Part shown: positions 8,244 to 16,765 of the stretch, piece after piece
Layout of the letters: the number at the start of each line of letters is the position of its first letter
Numbering within the stretch: the first letter of the stretch is position 1
From: Hymenobacter psoromatis
GTDB lineage: Bacteria; Bacteroidota; Bacteroidia; Cytophagales; Hymenobacteraceae
NCBI GenBank assembly: GCA_001596155.1
Contig: CP014771.1
Location: forward strand, 2,666,001-2,730,000
DNA length: 64,000 bases
Direction: 5' to 3'
The notes under the pieces: model-generated
What the model was told of the DNA's origin: nothing
Database searches by the model: none
The model's input: only the letters and a program-made list of their open reading frames with translations
Made by a program: the position numbers and the translations under genes

Positions 8244-11200
8244 CTAGGGCCGCCCGCCCGTCTGGCCTGCCGGCGTAATGCCGCCCGGCGAGGTAGTGCC
8301 CGGTGAGGGCGCGCCCAGCGGCGACGGCGTATTCTGGGGCTTCACGGCCGGCGAGGTGGCCGGCCGGGTCGTGGTGCTGTCGGCGGGGGTAGGGGGCACG
8401 GCCACGCCGGGCGCGGCGGTAGCCGGAGTCGTTGCGCCGGGCATCGTTGCCGGGCGGCCCATCGCGCCATTGGGCTGGGCACCCTGGTTGCGCAGCTGCT
8501 GGAGCGAATCGGCCGGAATGATGCGGCGCGTCGAGTCGGTAGCGCTGGCCGGGCGGCCCGCGCCGGCCGGGCGCTGGCCCGCGCCTGGATAGCCACCAGG
8601 CCGGCCGGCACCGGCACCAGCGCCGGCCGGGCGGCCACCACTACCTGGCGCACCGCCACCACCTGGGGCACCGCCACCACCTGGCGCGCCGCCACCACCG
8701 CCCTGGCCGCCACCACCACTTGTGTCGCCGCCGCCCGCGTCGCCGCCTTCTTTCAGGTCGTCGTTGCTCACGCCCTTGCGACCGCGCCGCTGGTCCACGC
8801 TCAGCTTGCCGATGCGGTAGCTGAAGTTAACCTTGAAGCTCAGGCGGTTAAGGACGTTCGTGCTGTTCTGCGTCAGCACTGGCGCGTTGATGGTCACGCC
8901 GTTGTAGCTATCCACGAAGGGCGTGCTCACCGAGTTGTGGATGGTGATTTGATTACTGAAAAAGTTCTCAGCCCCGAAGCCGAAGCTGCCCCGCTTCTCG
9001 GCGAAATTGCGCTGTAGGCTCAGGCTGTAAATGCCAAAGCCCGACTGATTGCCCTGCAACTGCACCTGCTGGCCCCGCACGAAGGCGAATGCCTGCAAGG
9101 CCCAGTCTTTGGTGAGATTATACGCGCCAAATACCCGCCCATTCACCACGAAGCCCTGGTTGCTGGAGTTGTAGATGGCCGTGGGGTCGTTGTTGCGCAG
9201 CACGTCATAAAACACGTCCATGCTGCCGTTGAGGCTCATCTTGGCGTTGTTGATGCCCACAAATAGGTTGGTGCCGTAGGCCCGTTCGGTGCCCGCGTTG
9301 CGGTAGGTCGAGAGCAGCGCGCCCACCGCCTTGGTGGGGTTAAGCGAGTCGGGCAGCGGCACCCGCACCGTCTGAATGGCGTTGTCGGTGCTGCGCACGA
9401 AGGTCGAGATGTTCACATTCACCTTCTGCTTAATCATGGTGCTGTAGCCCAGCTCATAGTTCTGGGTGTTTTCCGGCCGCAGGGTAGGGTTGCCGGCCGA
9501 AGCGCTCAAGGGGTTGGAAGCCTGCACGTTCGGATTCAAAAATTGCAGCGAGGGCCGTTGAATCCGAATATTGTAGGCCATCTTGAGCACGTTGCCATTG
9601 GCAAATTTGCGCGACAGATTCACGCTCGGCAGCACCTTGAGGTAGTTGGGAATGGCGGTGGCGGTGAGCACTCCGTTGGGATTGCTGAAGTCGGCGCTGA
9701 TAGTGGTGTATTCGGCGCGCACGCCCGGCTTCAGGGCAAAGCCCAGGGGCAGGGCCATCGTGTAGGCCACGTAGGCGGCGGACACGTTCTGCTTGTAGAG
9801 GAAAGAGTTAGGGACGGGGGGGGTAGGCGGGGCCAGGCCGGGGCCGTAGAAATAGCTGTAGTCGCTGGTGACGCGCCGCACGATATTCTTTACCCCCACT
9901 TCCAGCAGCTGGTCCTTGGCGGTGGGCGTCTGGTAGTCTATCTGCCCCGTTATTTCCTGGTTGCGGCTCTGGTTGTTGTTGCCCAGCTGGCCCTGGTACG
10001 TGTGGTCACTGGGCGCGAACACATTGTTAGTGAAGTCACTGGTCTGGTTGTTCCGGCTAAACAACGTCAATACGCTCAGCTCGCGCTGCTTCACATCGTA
10101 GAGGTGTGTGTAGTTGAGGCTCGCGTCCACGGTGCCCGAGTTGCCGGTCGAAACCACGTCGCGCACCGTGTTGATACCCAGGTTGGCCCCGGCCAGGGTC
10201 TGGCTGGTTAGCTGGTCCTGGTAGTTCTTGCTGTTGCGGACGCCGTAGGCCACCGAGCCGGCCAGCGAATTTTGCTTGTCAAAATCATACGTCAAACCCA
10301 GCGTGTAGCGCCCGAAGGCGTTGGTTTGCCGCGTGGCAGCATTCTGCTGCACGGTGGTGCGCTGGCCATTGAGCAGGTTGGTGGTGGTCTGCACGTTCTC
10401 GAAGCTGCCCGGCGTGTTGTACTGCGCCCGCCCGAAGCCGCCCAGCGAGGCCCCGAATTTGCCGTTGCTCACGCTGCCGCTCAGGCCCAGGTTGCTGGCG
10501 CGGGTGCCGGCGCTGCTGTTTATATTGAGCGAGGCCCCGCGCAGGTTATTCTGCTTGGTGATGATGTTGATAATACCGCCCGAACCCTCCGCGTCGTACT
10601 TGGCCGAAGGCGAAGTAATAACTTCTACCGTCTGAATCTGCTCGGCCGGAATCTGCTTGAGCGCGTCGGCCACGCTGCTGGCCGCAATGGTGCTGGGCTT
10701 ATTGTTAATCAGCACTTTAATGTTGCTGCTGCCGCGTAACGTCACGTTGCCGTCCAGGTCCACGCTCAGCAGCGGCACGCGCTTGAGCACGTCGGTGGCA
10801 TCGCCGCCGGCCGTGGTTTTGTCCACGTCGGCGTTATACACGGTGCGGTCCACGCGCTCTTCAATGAGCGGCTTCCTGCCCGTCACTACCACCTCACCCA
10901 GCTTTTGGGCGCTGGCAGCCAGCGCGACGGTCCCCAGCGCCACGTTGCCGCCGGTGGCCGGTATGGTCACCGTCCGCACCTGGTTGGCGTAACCCAGGAA
11001 GCTGACCTCGACCCGATACGTGCCAGCCGGAATGCCGGACAGCACGAATTTGCCATCGTCGCCGGCCACGCCGCCGTTCACGGGGCTATTGGTGCTGGGG
11101 TTGATGACGTTGACCGTGGCGTACGAAACCGGTTTGCCGGTAGCCGCGTCAGTAATGGTGCCGCTGAGGCGGCCGGCCGACCGGGCCGGCGCGGCCGCGG

Positions 11201-11294
11201 CGGGGCGACCGCCGGCCTGGCCGTAGCCCAGCTGCGGGCTGGCAAAAAAAGTAGTGGCCAAAAGCCCCGCGAGGGGTAGTGTAGTCTTGTTCAT
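8244..11294 (-). CDS. TonB-dependent-receptor-like outer membrane beta-barrel protein
   Basis: The 1016 residues start at MNKTTLPLAGLLATTFFASP, a signal peptide; an upstream ATG adds 12 unlikely residues. Order: CarboxypepD_reg-like domain (about 42-125, GRLSGTITDAATGKPVSYAT); plug (EVVVTGRKPLIEERVDRTVY, then DVLKRVPLLSVDLDGNVTLRG and the IQTVEVITSPSAKYDAEG segment); then a beta-barrel of the OMP_b-brl_3 type. The barrel appears to end near SYRIGKLSVDQRRGRKG. About 150 further residues are low-complexity, with tandem APGGGG units and Pro/Ala/Thr-rich sequence. Such receptors import siderophores, peptides or glycans; no SusD partner is adjacent, so the ligand is unknown. Confidence 0.88.
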   Translation of the reverse strand: MNKTTLPLAGLLATTFFASPQLGYGQAGGRPAAAAPARSAGRLSGTITDAATGKPVSYATVNVINPSTNSPVNGGVAGDDGKFVLSGIPAGTYRVEVSFLGYANQVRTVTIPATGGNVALGTVALAASAQKLGEVVVTGRKPLIEERVDRTVYNADVDKTTAGGDATDVLKRVPLLSVDLDGNVTLRGSSNIKVLINNKPSTIAASSVADALKQIPAEQIQTVEVITSPSAKYDAEGSGGIINIITKQNNLRGASLNINSSAGTRASNLGLSGSVSNGKFGASLGGFGRAQYNTPGSFENVQTTTNLLNGQRTTVQQNAATRQTNAFGRYTLGLTYDFDKQNSLAGSVAYGVRNSKNYQDQLTSQTLAGANLGINTVRDVVSTGNSGTVDASLNYTHLYDVKQRELSVLTLFSRNNQTSDFTNNVFAPSDHTYQGQLGNNNQSRNQEITGQIDYQTPTAKDQLLEVGVKNIVRRVTSDYSYFYGPGLAPPTPPVPNSFLYKQNVSAAYVAYTMALPLGFALKPGVRAEYTTISADFSNPNGVLTATAIPNYLKVLPSVNLSRKFANGNVLKMAYNIRIQRPSLQFLNPNVQASNPLSASAGNPTLRPENTQNYELGYSTMIKQKVNVNISTFVRSTDNAIQTVRVPLPDSLNPTKAVGALLSTYRNAGTERAYGTNLFVGINNAKMSLNGSMDVFYDVLRNNDPTAIYNSSNQGFVVNGRVFGAYNLTKDWALQAFAFVRGQQVQLQGNQSGFGIYSLSLQRNFAEKRGSFGFGAENFFSNQITIHNSVSTPFVDSYNGVTINAPVLTQNSTNVLNRLSFKVNFSYRIGKLSVDQRRGRKGVSNDDLKEGGDAGGGDTSGGGGQGGGGGAPGGGGAPGGGGAPGSGGRPAGAGAGAGRPGGYPGAGQRPAGAGRPASATDSTRRIIPADSLQQLRNQGAQPNGAMGRPATMPGATTPATAAPGVAVPPTPADSTTTRPATSPAVKPQNTPSPLGAPSPGTTSPGGITPAGQTGGRP

Positions 11295-11494
11295 AAAAGT
11301 CATAACGGCCAAAGTGCGCAAACGGCGCACAAAAGTTGCATTGCCAGGCAGTGTTTTTAGTAAATGGTCGGCCGAAACCTTTCTTCTGCCGACTAAGCCA
11401 GCTACACCACCGCTTGCGGAGGACCATTTAATCGGCTCTTAGAACCAGGCATGCCGCTAGGTTTGCTGCTCCTGACCCCACTGCCCGTTAGTAC

Positions 11495-11582
11495 GTAGGG
11501 GCGGGGCTTGCCCCCGCCCGTCGCATGAACGAAACCTACCTGCATCGTTCACGCGACGGGCGGGGGCAAGCCCCGCCCCTAC
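11495..11582. repeat. GCGGGGCTTGCCCC-family inverted repeat, copy 3
   Basis: Arms GTAGGGGCGGGGCTTGCCCC followed by CGCCCGTCGC repeat essentially perfectly in inverse orientation around a loop of about 25 nt. It fills a third of the gap upstream of the OMP gene; nothing else but that gene's presumed promoter was seen there. Confidence 0.92.
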
Positions 11583-11599
11583 CGATACCCGAAGCTGCG

Positions 11600-12469
11600 T
11601 TAAGCTTTCGTGGGGGTCAGAAAGCGGGCCAGCACGTCGCGCATCGTTTGCGGAGGGCGGCCCAGCAGCGTGGCCAGCGTGGGGTCAACGGCCGCGAAGT
11701 CGCCGCGCCGGGCCGACCGGTACGTGCCGAGCAGCATCTCGGCCATTGGGGCCGGCACGCCCCGCGCGATGGTGGCCTGCCGCCACTCATCGTCCGAAAT
11801 TGTCACCCGCTTGATTTCACGCCCAGCCACTTCCGACGCGATGGCGGCCACCTCGTCCAGCGTGACGGCGGCGAGGGCAGTCAGCGGCGGCGTGATGCCG
11901 TCAAAGCGGCCTTCCTGGGCCAAGATGAGCGCGTCGGCTTCGGCCAGGTCGGCGCGGGTGGTCCAGCTCACCGGGCCGTCTTCGGGGGCGCGAATCACGC
12001 CTTCTTGCAGCCCGTGCCCCATCATTTGCAGCGCACTTTCGGCGTAGAAGCCGTGGCGCAGCGAGGTAAAGGCTACCCCCTGCTCGGCCAGCATCGCCTC
12101 GCTGGCGGCGTGGTTGAGGGCCGGCTCGAAGAACGAATCGGCCCGCGCGCCCTGGTGGCTCGTGTACAGAATGCGGCGCGCTCCGGCGGCGCGGGCGGCC
12201 TCAATGGCGGCCCGGTGCAGCCGCCGGGCCTCTTCCCCGAGCTTATTGACGGAGATAATCAATACTTGGCTCGCGCCCGCGAAGGCGGCCGGCAGGCTAT
12301 CGGGCCGGGCAAAATCGCCGGCCCGCACCTGCACGCCGCGCGCGGCCAGGGCCGTGGCTTTGCCGGGGTTCTGCACGCTGGCCGCCAGCTCATTGGCTGG
12401 CATAGTGCGCAAGAGATGTTGCATAATATCGGCTCCTAACTGGCCGGTGGCTCCAGTGACTACAAGCAT
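11600..12469 (-). CDS. NmrA-like NAD(P)-binding oxidoreductase
   Basis: A 289-residue atypical short-chain dehydrogenase. The N-terminus MLVVTGATGQLGADIMQHLL holds the Rossmann GxxGxxG loop. ILYTSHQGARADS is where YtfG/QorB-type quinone reductases have their active-site strand, and a PVSWTTRADLAEADALIL motif follows. Length and motifs suit an NAD(P)H:quinone oxidoreductase 2-like enzyme. A G-rich tract of nine G lies between its start and the next minus-strand gene; the genes are close (about 35 nt) but co-transcription is uncertain. Confidence 0.85.
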   Translation of the reverse strand: MLVVTGATGQLGADIMQHLLRTMPANELAASVQNPGKATALAARGVQVRAGDFARPDSLPAAFAGASQVLIISVNKLGEEARRLHRAAIEAARAAGARRILYTSHQGARADSFFEPALNHAASEAMLAEQGVAFTSLRHGFYAESALQMMGHGLQEGVIRAPEDGPVSWTTRADLAEADALILAQEGRFDGITPPLTALAAVTLDEVAAIASEVAGREIKRVTISDDEWRQATIARGVPAPMAEMLLGTYRSARRGDFAAVDPTLATLLGRPPQTMRDVLARFLTPTKA

Positions 12470-12503
12470 GGTAGGGGGGGGGTAGGAAAATTAAAAAAAT
12501 TGA

Positions 12504-12929
12504 TTAAAATGAGGATTGCCTGGCCCGCAGGCGCTCGGTCAGCACTTCCGGTGCCGCGCCCCGCAGGCGGTCGTAGTTCAGCCGAAACAGCCAGGTGGCG
12601 TGCTCGGCATCGGCCGCGGTACGAATCAGGAAGCAGACCCAATCGCCGTACCCATTTCCGTAGGGAAACGGCCGGGCCAGGCCGCACTCCAGCAGCGGCA
12701 CGCCCAGGGCGGAGGTCGTGGCCAGGTGCACTTCCCCATTCAGGTGAATGTGGCCCAGTTCGGCCTCGCCCACGTAAAAATCGGCCCCGTCCACGCGCTT
12801 GCGGTTGAATAAATCCCAGTGAGTGGCGGAAATAATGGCTGGCCACGCCTGAATGGCGGCGGCGGTTTGCTGGCCCGGCCCCGCCAGCACGGGCGCGGGT
12901 TGAAGGGGGCCTTTTTCGGTTAGCTTCAT
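12504..12929 (-). CDS. DUF5519 / luciferase-domain family protein
   Basis: A 141-residue cytoplasmic protein. The segment GEAELGHIHLNGEVHLATT, followed by VPLLECGLARPFPYGNGYG and DWVCFLIRTAADAEHATWL, matches the small family annotated DUF5519 or luciferase domain-containing. The biochemical role of the family is not established. It sits between an NmrA-like reductase and the wreck of an AraC regulator on the same strand, a combination common around oxidoreductases in this group. Confidence 0.7.
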   Translation of the reverse strand: MKLTEKGPLQPAPVLAGPGQQTAAAIQAWPAIISATHWDLFNRKRVDGADFYVGEAELGHIHLNGEVHLATTSALGVPLLECGLARPFPYGNGYGDWVCFLIRTAADAEHATWLFRLNYDRLRGAAPEVLTERLRARQSSF

Positions 12930-12945
12930 AACGGGGGGCAGGAAA

Positions 12946-13050
12946 TTAATTAACTGATGTTACGCGACGGGCAGTAGCGCGAACTTTGTAGTTCGCGCTA
13001 CTGCCCGCTGCCATTTCGAATAAGATAATGCGTAACAGCAGTTAATTAAA
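12946..13050. mobile_element. MITE-like element with 20-bp terminal inverted repeats
   Basis: The outer ends are TTAATTAACTGATGTTACGC and its inverse with one mismatch. Inside lies a nested palindrome of GGGCAGTAGCGCGAAC and its inverse around TTTGTA, followed by CCATTTCGAATAAGATAATG. The same internal unit and right end recur at 25454-25586, which shows this is a dispersed element. TTAATTAA at both ends could be a target duplication or part of the repeat. It ends inside the 3' end of the broken AraC gene. Confidence 0.8.
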
Positions 13051-13616
13051 TGAATGACGGAAGGCCAAAGGCGAGAGGGCCGTTTTGGTCTTGAAAAGCT
13101 TGCTGAACGACTGCGAATGCCCGAAGCCCAGGGCGTAGGCGACCTCACTCACCGACAGCTCCGACGTGGCCAGCAGCTGCTTGGCCTTGTCGATGAGCTT
13201 GGCCTGTCGGAGAGATGCAGCGCCTCGTGCACCGCGTAGCTGAAAAACGGGTACTGCCGAATAGTTTTGGCCAGCGGCGTATTCCACAGAAAATCGGGAT
13301 GCACCAGCAGCAGCCAGCCCGAATGGCGCAGCGTCTCATCCGCCTCGATAGTCAGCACCTGGCCGGGGGCCATGAACACTATCATCCCCTCGTCAAAATC
13401 ATAAACCTGCTGGCCATACTTCAGCTTGCCGTTGAAATTGTGTTTCAGCGCGATGGAGTAGAAGTTGTTGAGCAGCGGGGGGGTAGGCGTGGCCGCCGAG
13501 TGCTTAATATCCTCAAAATCCAGGACGCTGATGAGTGGATGCTCCGGCTTGGGCAGCCCCCACAGCTGATGAAAGGCCGAAATGGTGTTGACCCGGTGCG
13601 GTTGCTCGTTTTTCAT
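13042..13616 (-). pseudogene. AraC-family regulator with internal deletion and frameshift
   Basis: The first part (155 codons of open frame) has an AraC cupin-like N-terminus: MKNEQPHRVNTISAFHQLWG, YGQQVYDFDEGMIVFMAPGQ and HPDFLWNTPLAKTIRQYPFF. After YAVHEALHLSD the frame shifts. The C-terminal part, in another frame, reads QAKLIDKAKQLLATSELSV then YALGFGHSQSFSKLFK, the second helix-turn-helix and signature. Compared with intact members of about 300 residues, roughly 100 residues (including the first HTH) are missing exactly at the junction, so this is a deletion rather than a simple indel. The protein cannot bind DNA normally. Confidence 0.85.
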
Positions 13617-14016
13617 GGCGCGGCGACTACGGTTTACTGGTTCGTTTACATTCCCGCCGGGCGGGTTCGATTGCTGGCTGGCCCTTGTTTTGCAGCGAAC
13701 CCATTACCTACAGCAGGCAGCTTTGCTCGCGACACAAAGGTCAGCCGGCAATCCGCCCAGGCCCGTAGCCGAATCTCTGTTTGTTATAGCCGTTTCTTGC
13801 GGTAAGCTTTTTGGTCGTCACCCCCACAGTATTTCTTACACTCCTCGCAAAGCAGGGTGCGGGGTTTGCCCCGCCCGTCACTGAACAAATCCCAGGCGTG
13901 ACATTCTTTTTCACCAATCACTTCGCGACAAGTATCGGCCGGTGCACAGCCAATAGGGAAACGGCGCTACCTGGTTTTTGAGCTGCACACTTACAACCGC
14001 CCGCCGTGCCTTGCCG
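13617..14016. other. Intergenic region before dxs
   Basis: About 475 nt separate the AraC remnant from dxs. Apart from a half copy of the GCGGGG repeat family and a promoter-like box near its end, nothing recognisable was seen. Short ORFs here have no signal of being genes. Confidence 0.5.
13853..13885. repeat. Half copy of the GCGGGG repeat family
   Basis: CAGGGTGCGGGGTTTGCCCC continuing GCCCGTCACTGA matches one arm of the elements at 3139 and 6942. The second arm is reduced to a short GTGAC remnant, so this is a decayed copy. Confidence 0.7.
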
Positions 14017-14024
14017 TACCTTTG
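14017..14024 (+). promoter_or_regulatory. -7 box of the dxs promoter
   Basis: TACCTTTG is an exact TAnnTTTG box 69 nt before the ATG. A TTTG at the ideal -33 distance is lacking, so only the -7 part is convincing. Confidence 0.4.
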
Positions 14025-14092
14025 AGGTCGGCCGGCCAATCTTTTAGCCCGCCCGGCGGTTGCTTAGCCGCGCCCCCTTTTTGCTGCCCCCA

Positions 14093-16039
14093 ATGATTAT
14101 CGAACCCGGCCCGCTTCTGGCGGCGATTGCCTCGCCCGACGACCTTAAAAAACTCGCTCCCGAGCAGTTAGTGCAAGTGAGCACCGAGCTGCGCGAGTTT
14201 ATTATCGACACGGTGAGCATTTATGGCGGGCACTTCGGCGCTTCGCTGGGGGTAGTCGAGCTAACGGTGGCGCTGCACTACGTCTTCAACACGCCTTATG
14301 ACCAACTGGTCTGGGATGTGGGGCACCAGGCCTACGGCCATAAAATACTGACGGGCAGGCGCGACCGTTTTCCTACTAACCGCCGCTACGGCGGCATGTC
14401 GGGCTTTCCTAAGCGCAGCGAAAGCGAATATGATGCCTTCGGCGTGGGCCACAGCAGCACCAGTATCGGGGCGGCGCTGGGCATGGCCGTGGCTTCCGAT
14501 TATAAGAAAGAATTTGACCGCCAGCACATTGCCGTGATTGGCGACGGGGCCATGACGGCCGGCATGAGCTTCGAGGCGCTGAATCACGCCGGGGCCATCC
14601 GCAACAACATGATTGTCGTGCTCAACGACAACTGCATGAGCATCGACCCCAACGTGGGCGCGCTCAAGGAATACCTCACCGACATCACCACCTCGCGCAC
14701 CTACAACAAAGTGCGTGACGAGCTGTGGAACGTGCTCGGCAAGCTCTCCAAATTCGGCCCCAACCCGCAGCAGATTGCCCGCAAAGTAGAGGCCGCCATG
14801 AAGGCTACCCTCCTCAAGCAGAGCAACTTATTTGAGGCGCTGAACTTTCGCTATTTCGGCCCCGTGGATGGCCACGACGTGCAGCACCTGGTGGCGGTTC
14901 TCAACGACCTCAAGAGCATTCCCGGCCCCAAGCTGCTGCACTGCGTGACCGTGAAGGGCAAAGGCTACGCGCTGGCCGAACAGGACCAGACGCTGTGGCA
15001 CGCGCCGGGCTTGTTTGACAAAATCACGGGCGAGATTTACAAGAAAATTCCCGATAAACCGCAGCCGCCCAAGTACCAGGACGTGTTTGGCCACACGCTG
15101 CTGGAGCTGGCCCAGGCCAACGACAAGATTATGGGCGTGACGCCGGCCATGCCGTCCGGCTCTTCTTTGAATATTATGATGGCCGCCATGCCCGAGCGCG
15201 CCTTCGATGTGGGCATCGCGGAGCAGCACGCCGTCACGTTTTCGGCCGGCCTGGCCACGCAGGGGCTGGTGCCGTTCTGCAATATCTACTCGTCGTTTAT
15301 GCAGCGCGGCTACGACCAGGTGGTCCACGATGTGGCCCTGCAAAACCTGCACGTGGTGCTGTGCCTCGACCGCGCCGGCTTTGCCGGGGCCGACGGCCCT
15401 ACCCACCACGGCAGCTACGACCTGGCCTACATGCGCAGCATCCCCAACATGGTGGTGAGCGCCCCCATGAACGAGCAGGAGCTGCGCAACCTCATGTTCA
15501 CCGCTCAGCTGCCCGAAAACGCGGGGCCGTTCAGCATTCGCTACCCCCGCGGCGAGGGCGTGATGCCCGAGTGGCGCACGCCGCTGCAGCGCGTGGCCAT
15601 CGGCACGGGCCGCGTGGTGCGCGAGGGTGAAGCCGGGGGCGTGGCCATTCTCAGTATTGGTCACATCGGCAACTACGCCGCGAAAGCCACCGCCACCCTC
15701 GCCGCCGAGGGCCTCAACGTGGGTCACTACGACCTGCGCTTCTGCAAGCCGCTGGACGAAGAAATGCTGCTGGCCGTGGCCCGCCGCTACCGCGCCATCG
15801 TGACGGTGGAAGACGGCTGCCTACCCGGCGGCTTCGGCTCGGCCGTGCTCGAATTTCTGACCGATAACGGCCTGCACCTGCCCGTGCGCCGCCTCGGCAT
15901 CCCGGACCGCGTGGTGGAGCACGGCACCCAGGACCAGCTCTACCACGAGTGCGGCTTCGACGCCGCCGGCATCGCGGCGGCCGTGCGCGAAATGAGCGCC
16001 AAGGTGAGCGCCGCCGTGAGGGCCACGGTGCTGGGTTGA
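14093..16039 (+). CDS. dxs: 1-deoxy-D-xylulose-5-phosphate synthase
   Basis: Thiamine-diphosphate enzyme that condenses pyruvate and glyceraldehyde-3-phosphate to DXP, the first step of the MEP isoprenoid pathway. The 648 residues start at the ATG before IIEPGPLLAAIASPDDLKKL; an in-frame TTG 33 nt earlier is less likely. Visible: VWDVGHQAYGHKILTGRR (about 73-90), the TPP motif GDGAMTAGMSFEALNHAG from residue 150, and the transketolase middle and C-terminal domains (DVGIAEQHAVTFSAGLA, DRAGFAGADGPTHHGSYD, VEDGCLPGGFGSAV). Length matches the family. It stands alone with a strong hairpin behind it. Confidence 0.97.
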   Translation: MIIEPGPLLAAIASPDDLKKLAPEQLVQVSTELREFIIDTVSIYGGHFGASLGVVELTVALHYVFNTPYDQLVWDVGHQAYGHKILTGRRDRFPTNRRYGGMSGFPKRSESEYDAFGVGHSSTSIGAALGMAVASDYKKEFDRQHIAVIGDGAMTAGMSFEALNHAGAIRNNMIVVLNDNCMSIDPNVGALKEYLTDITTSRTYNKVRDELWNVLGKLSKFGPNPQQIARKVEAAMKATLLKQSNLFEALNFRYFGPVDGHDVQHLVAVLNDLKSIPGPKLLHCVTVKGKGYALAEQDQTLWHAPGLFDKITGEIYKKIPDKPQPPKYQDVFGHTLLELAQANDKIMGVTPAMPSGSSLNIMMAAMPERAFDVGIAEQHAVTFSAGLATQGLVPFCNIYSSFMQRGYDQVVHDVALQNLHVVLCLDRAGFAGADGPTHHGSYDLAYMRSIPNMVVSAPMNEQELRNLMFTAQLPENAGPFSIRYPRGEGVMPEWRTPLQRVAIGTGRVVREGEAGGVAILSIGHIGNYAAKATATLAAEGLNVGHYDLRFCKPLDEEMLLAVARRYRAIVTVEDGCLPGGFGSAVLEFLTDNGLHLPVRRLGIPDRVVEHGTQDQLYHECGFDAAGIAAAVREMSAKVSAAVRATVLG

Positions 16040-16073
16040 AGGCGGCTGCCTCACGTATTTACTGCCAGCTAAA

Positions 16074-16120
16074 GAGTAAGCCCCACCGGACGTTCCGGCG
16101 GGGCTTACTCTTTAGCTGGC
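16074..16120 (+). terminator. Long perfect hairpin behind dxs
   Basis: Perfect 21-bp arms (GCCAGCTAAAGAGTAAGCCC and C) enclose a second stem CCGGACGTTCCGG. There is no T-run. It may end dxs transcription, but its arms resemble those of the element at 30706, so it may equally be a repeat. Confidence 0.55.
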
Positions 16121-16300
16121 CGCCCCGGCGTGGGAGCTGCGCGGCTTTCGGCGCGTAGCCCCGCGTTTTTATGACTGCGTCGGCATTTATGAAAGGTAAG
16201 TAACTAAAAATCAAGCCTGTTTTAGCGAGCTGACGTATACCTGATAACCTGCGCCGGAGTAGTGCCAAAGGGGTAGGCCTTCAGCTTCTTATCCTGCTCC

Positions 16301-16711
16301 ATGAAAGTGCTCTCACCGCCGGCCCAGGGGGCCCTGGCTTTTCTGCTTATCGCGTTCCTGGCGATGGCCCCCACGGCGCTGAACCTGTCAGGACCGTACG
16401 CACTGGCCTGCTACCTGCTGGCGGGCGCGTACCTAGTGCTGACGCTGCTCACCGACTTCCCTATGGGCGTCGTGCGCCTGCTCTCCTACCGCACCTACGG
16501 CCGGCTTGAAATAATCAACAGCCTGGCTTTTATGGGGGCACCTTTTCTGTTCGGCTTTGCGGCCAGCAATCCCACGGCCCGCACGTTTTTTATGGGCTTT
16601 GGCGCGGCTCTGCTAGTGTTGTGGGTGCTTACCGACTGGTCGGGTAAGGTGCATTCAGAAATGGCCGACCGCCCCGGCAAAAACCTGGAAGGGCGCTCAG
16701 ACGACCTTTAG
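16301..16711 (+). CDS. Small four-helix membrane protein of unknown function
   Basis: A 136-residue protein with four hydrophobic segments: ALAFLLIAFLAMAPTALNL, LACYLLAGAYLVLTLLTDF, IINSLAFMGAPFLFGFAA and FFMGFGAALLVLWVLTDW. The C-terminus is short and charged (SEMADRPGKNLEGRSDDL). No enzymatic motif. The pairwise helix pattern, with LTDF and LTDW after helices 2 and 4, suggests internal duplication, as in SPW-repeat proteins, but I cannot assign it. The next gene starts 55 nt downstream and may be co-transcribed. Confidence 0.7.
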   Translation: MKVLSPPAQGALAFLLIAFLAMAPTALNLSGPYALACYLLAGAYLVLTLLTDFPMGVVRLLSYRTYGRLEIINSLAFMGAPFLFGFAASNPTARTFFMGFGAALLVLWVLTDWSGKVHSEMADRPGKNLEGRSDDL

Positions 16712-16765
16712 CGCCACTGCCAGCCCCGGCCCACGCACTTCTCTACCCTAACCAACCCGCTCGCT

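Noticed and set aside
13640..13700. tRNA-like GGTTCGATT motif
   Set aside because: No cloverleaf can be drawn around it and no acceptor stem pairs.
13582..13884. Plus-strand 100-codon ORF upstream of dxs
   Set aside because: It overlaps the AraC remnant and the half repeat and shows no protein features.
14828..15727. 299-codon antisense ORF in dxs
   Set aside because: Shadow of a strongly conserved gene; no start signal or recognisable domain.
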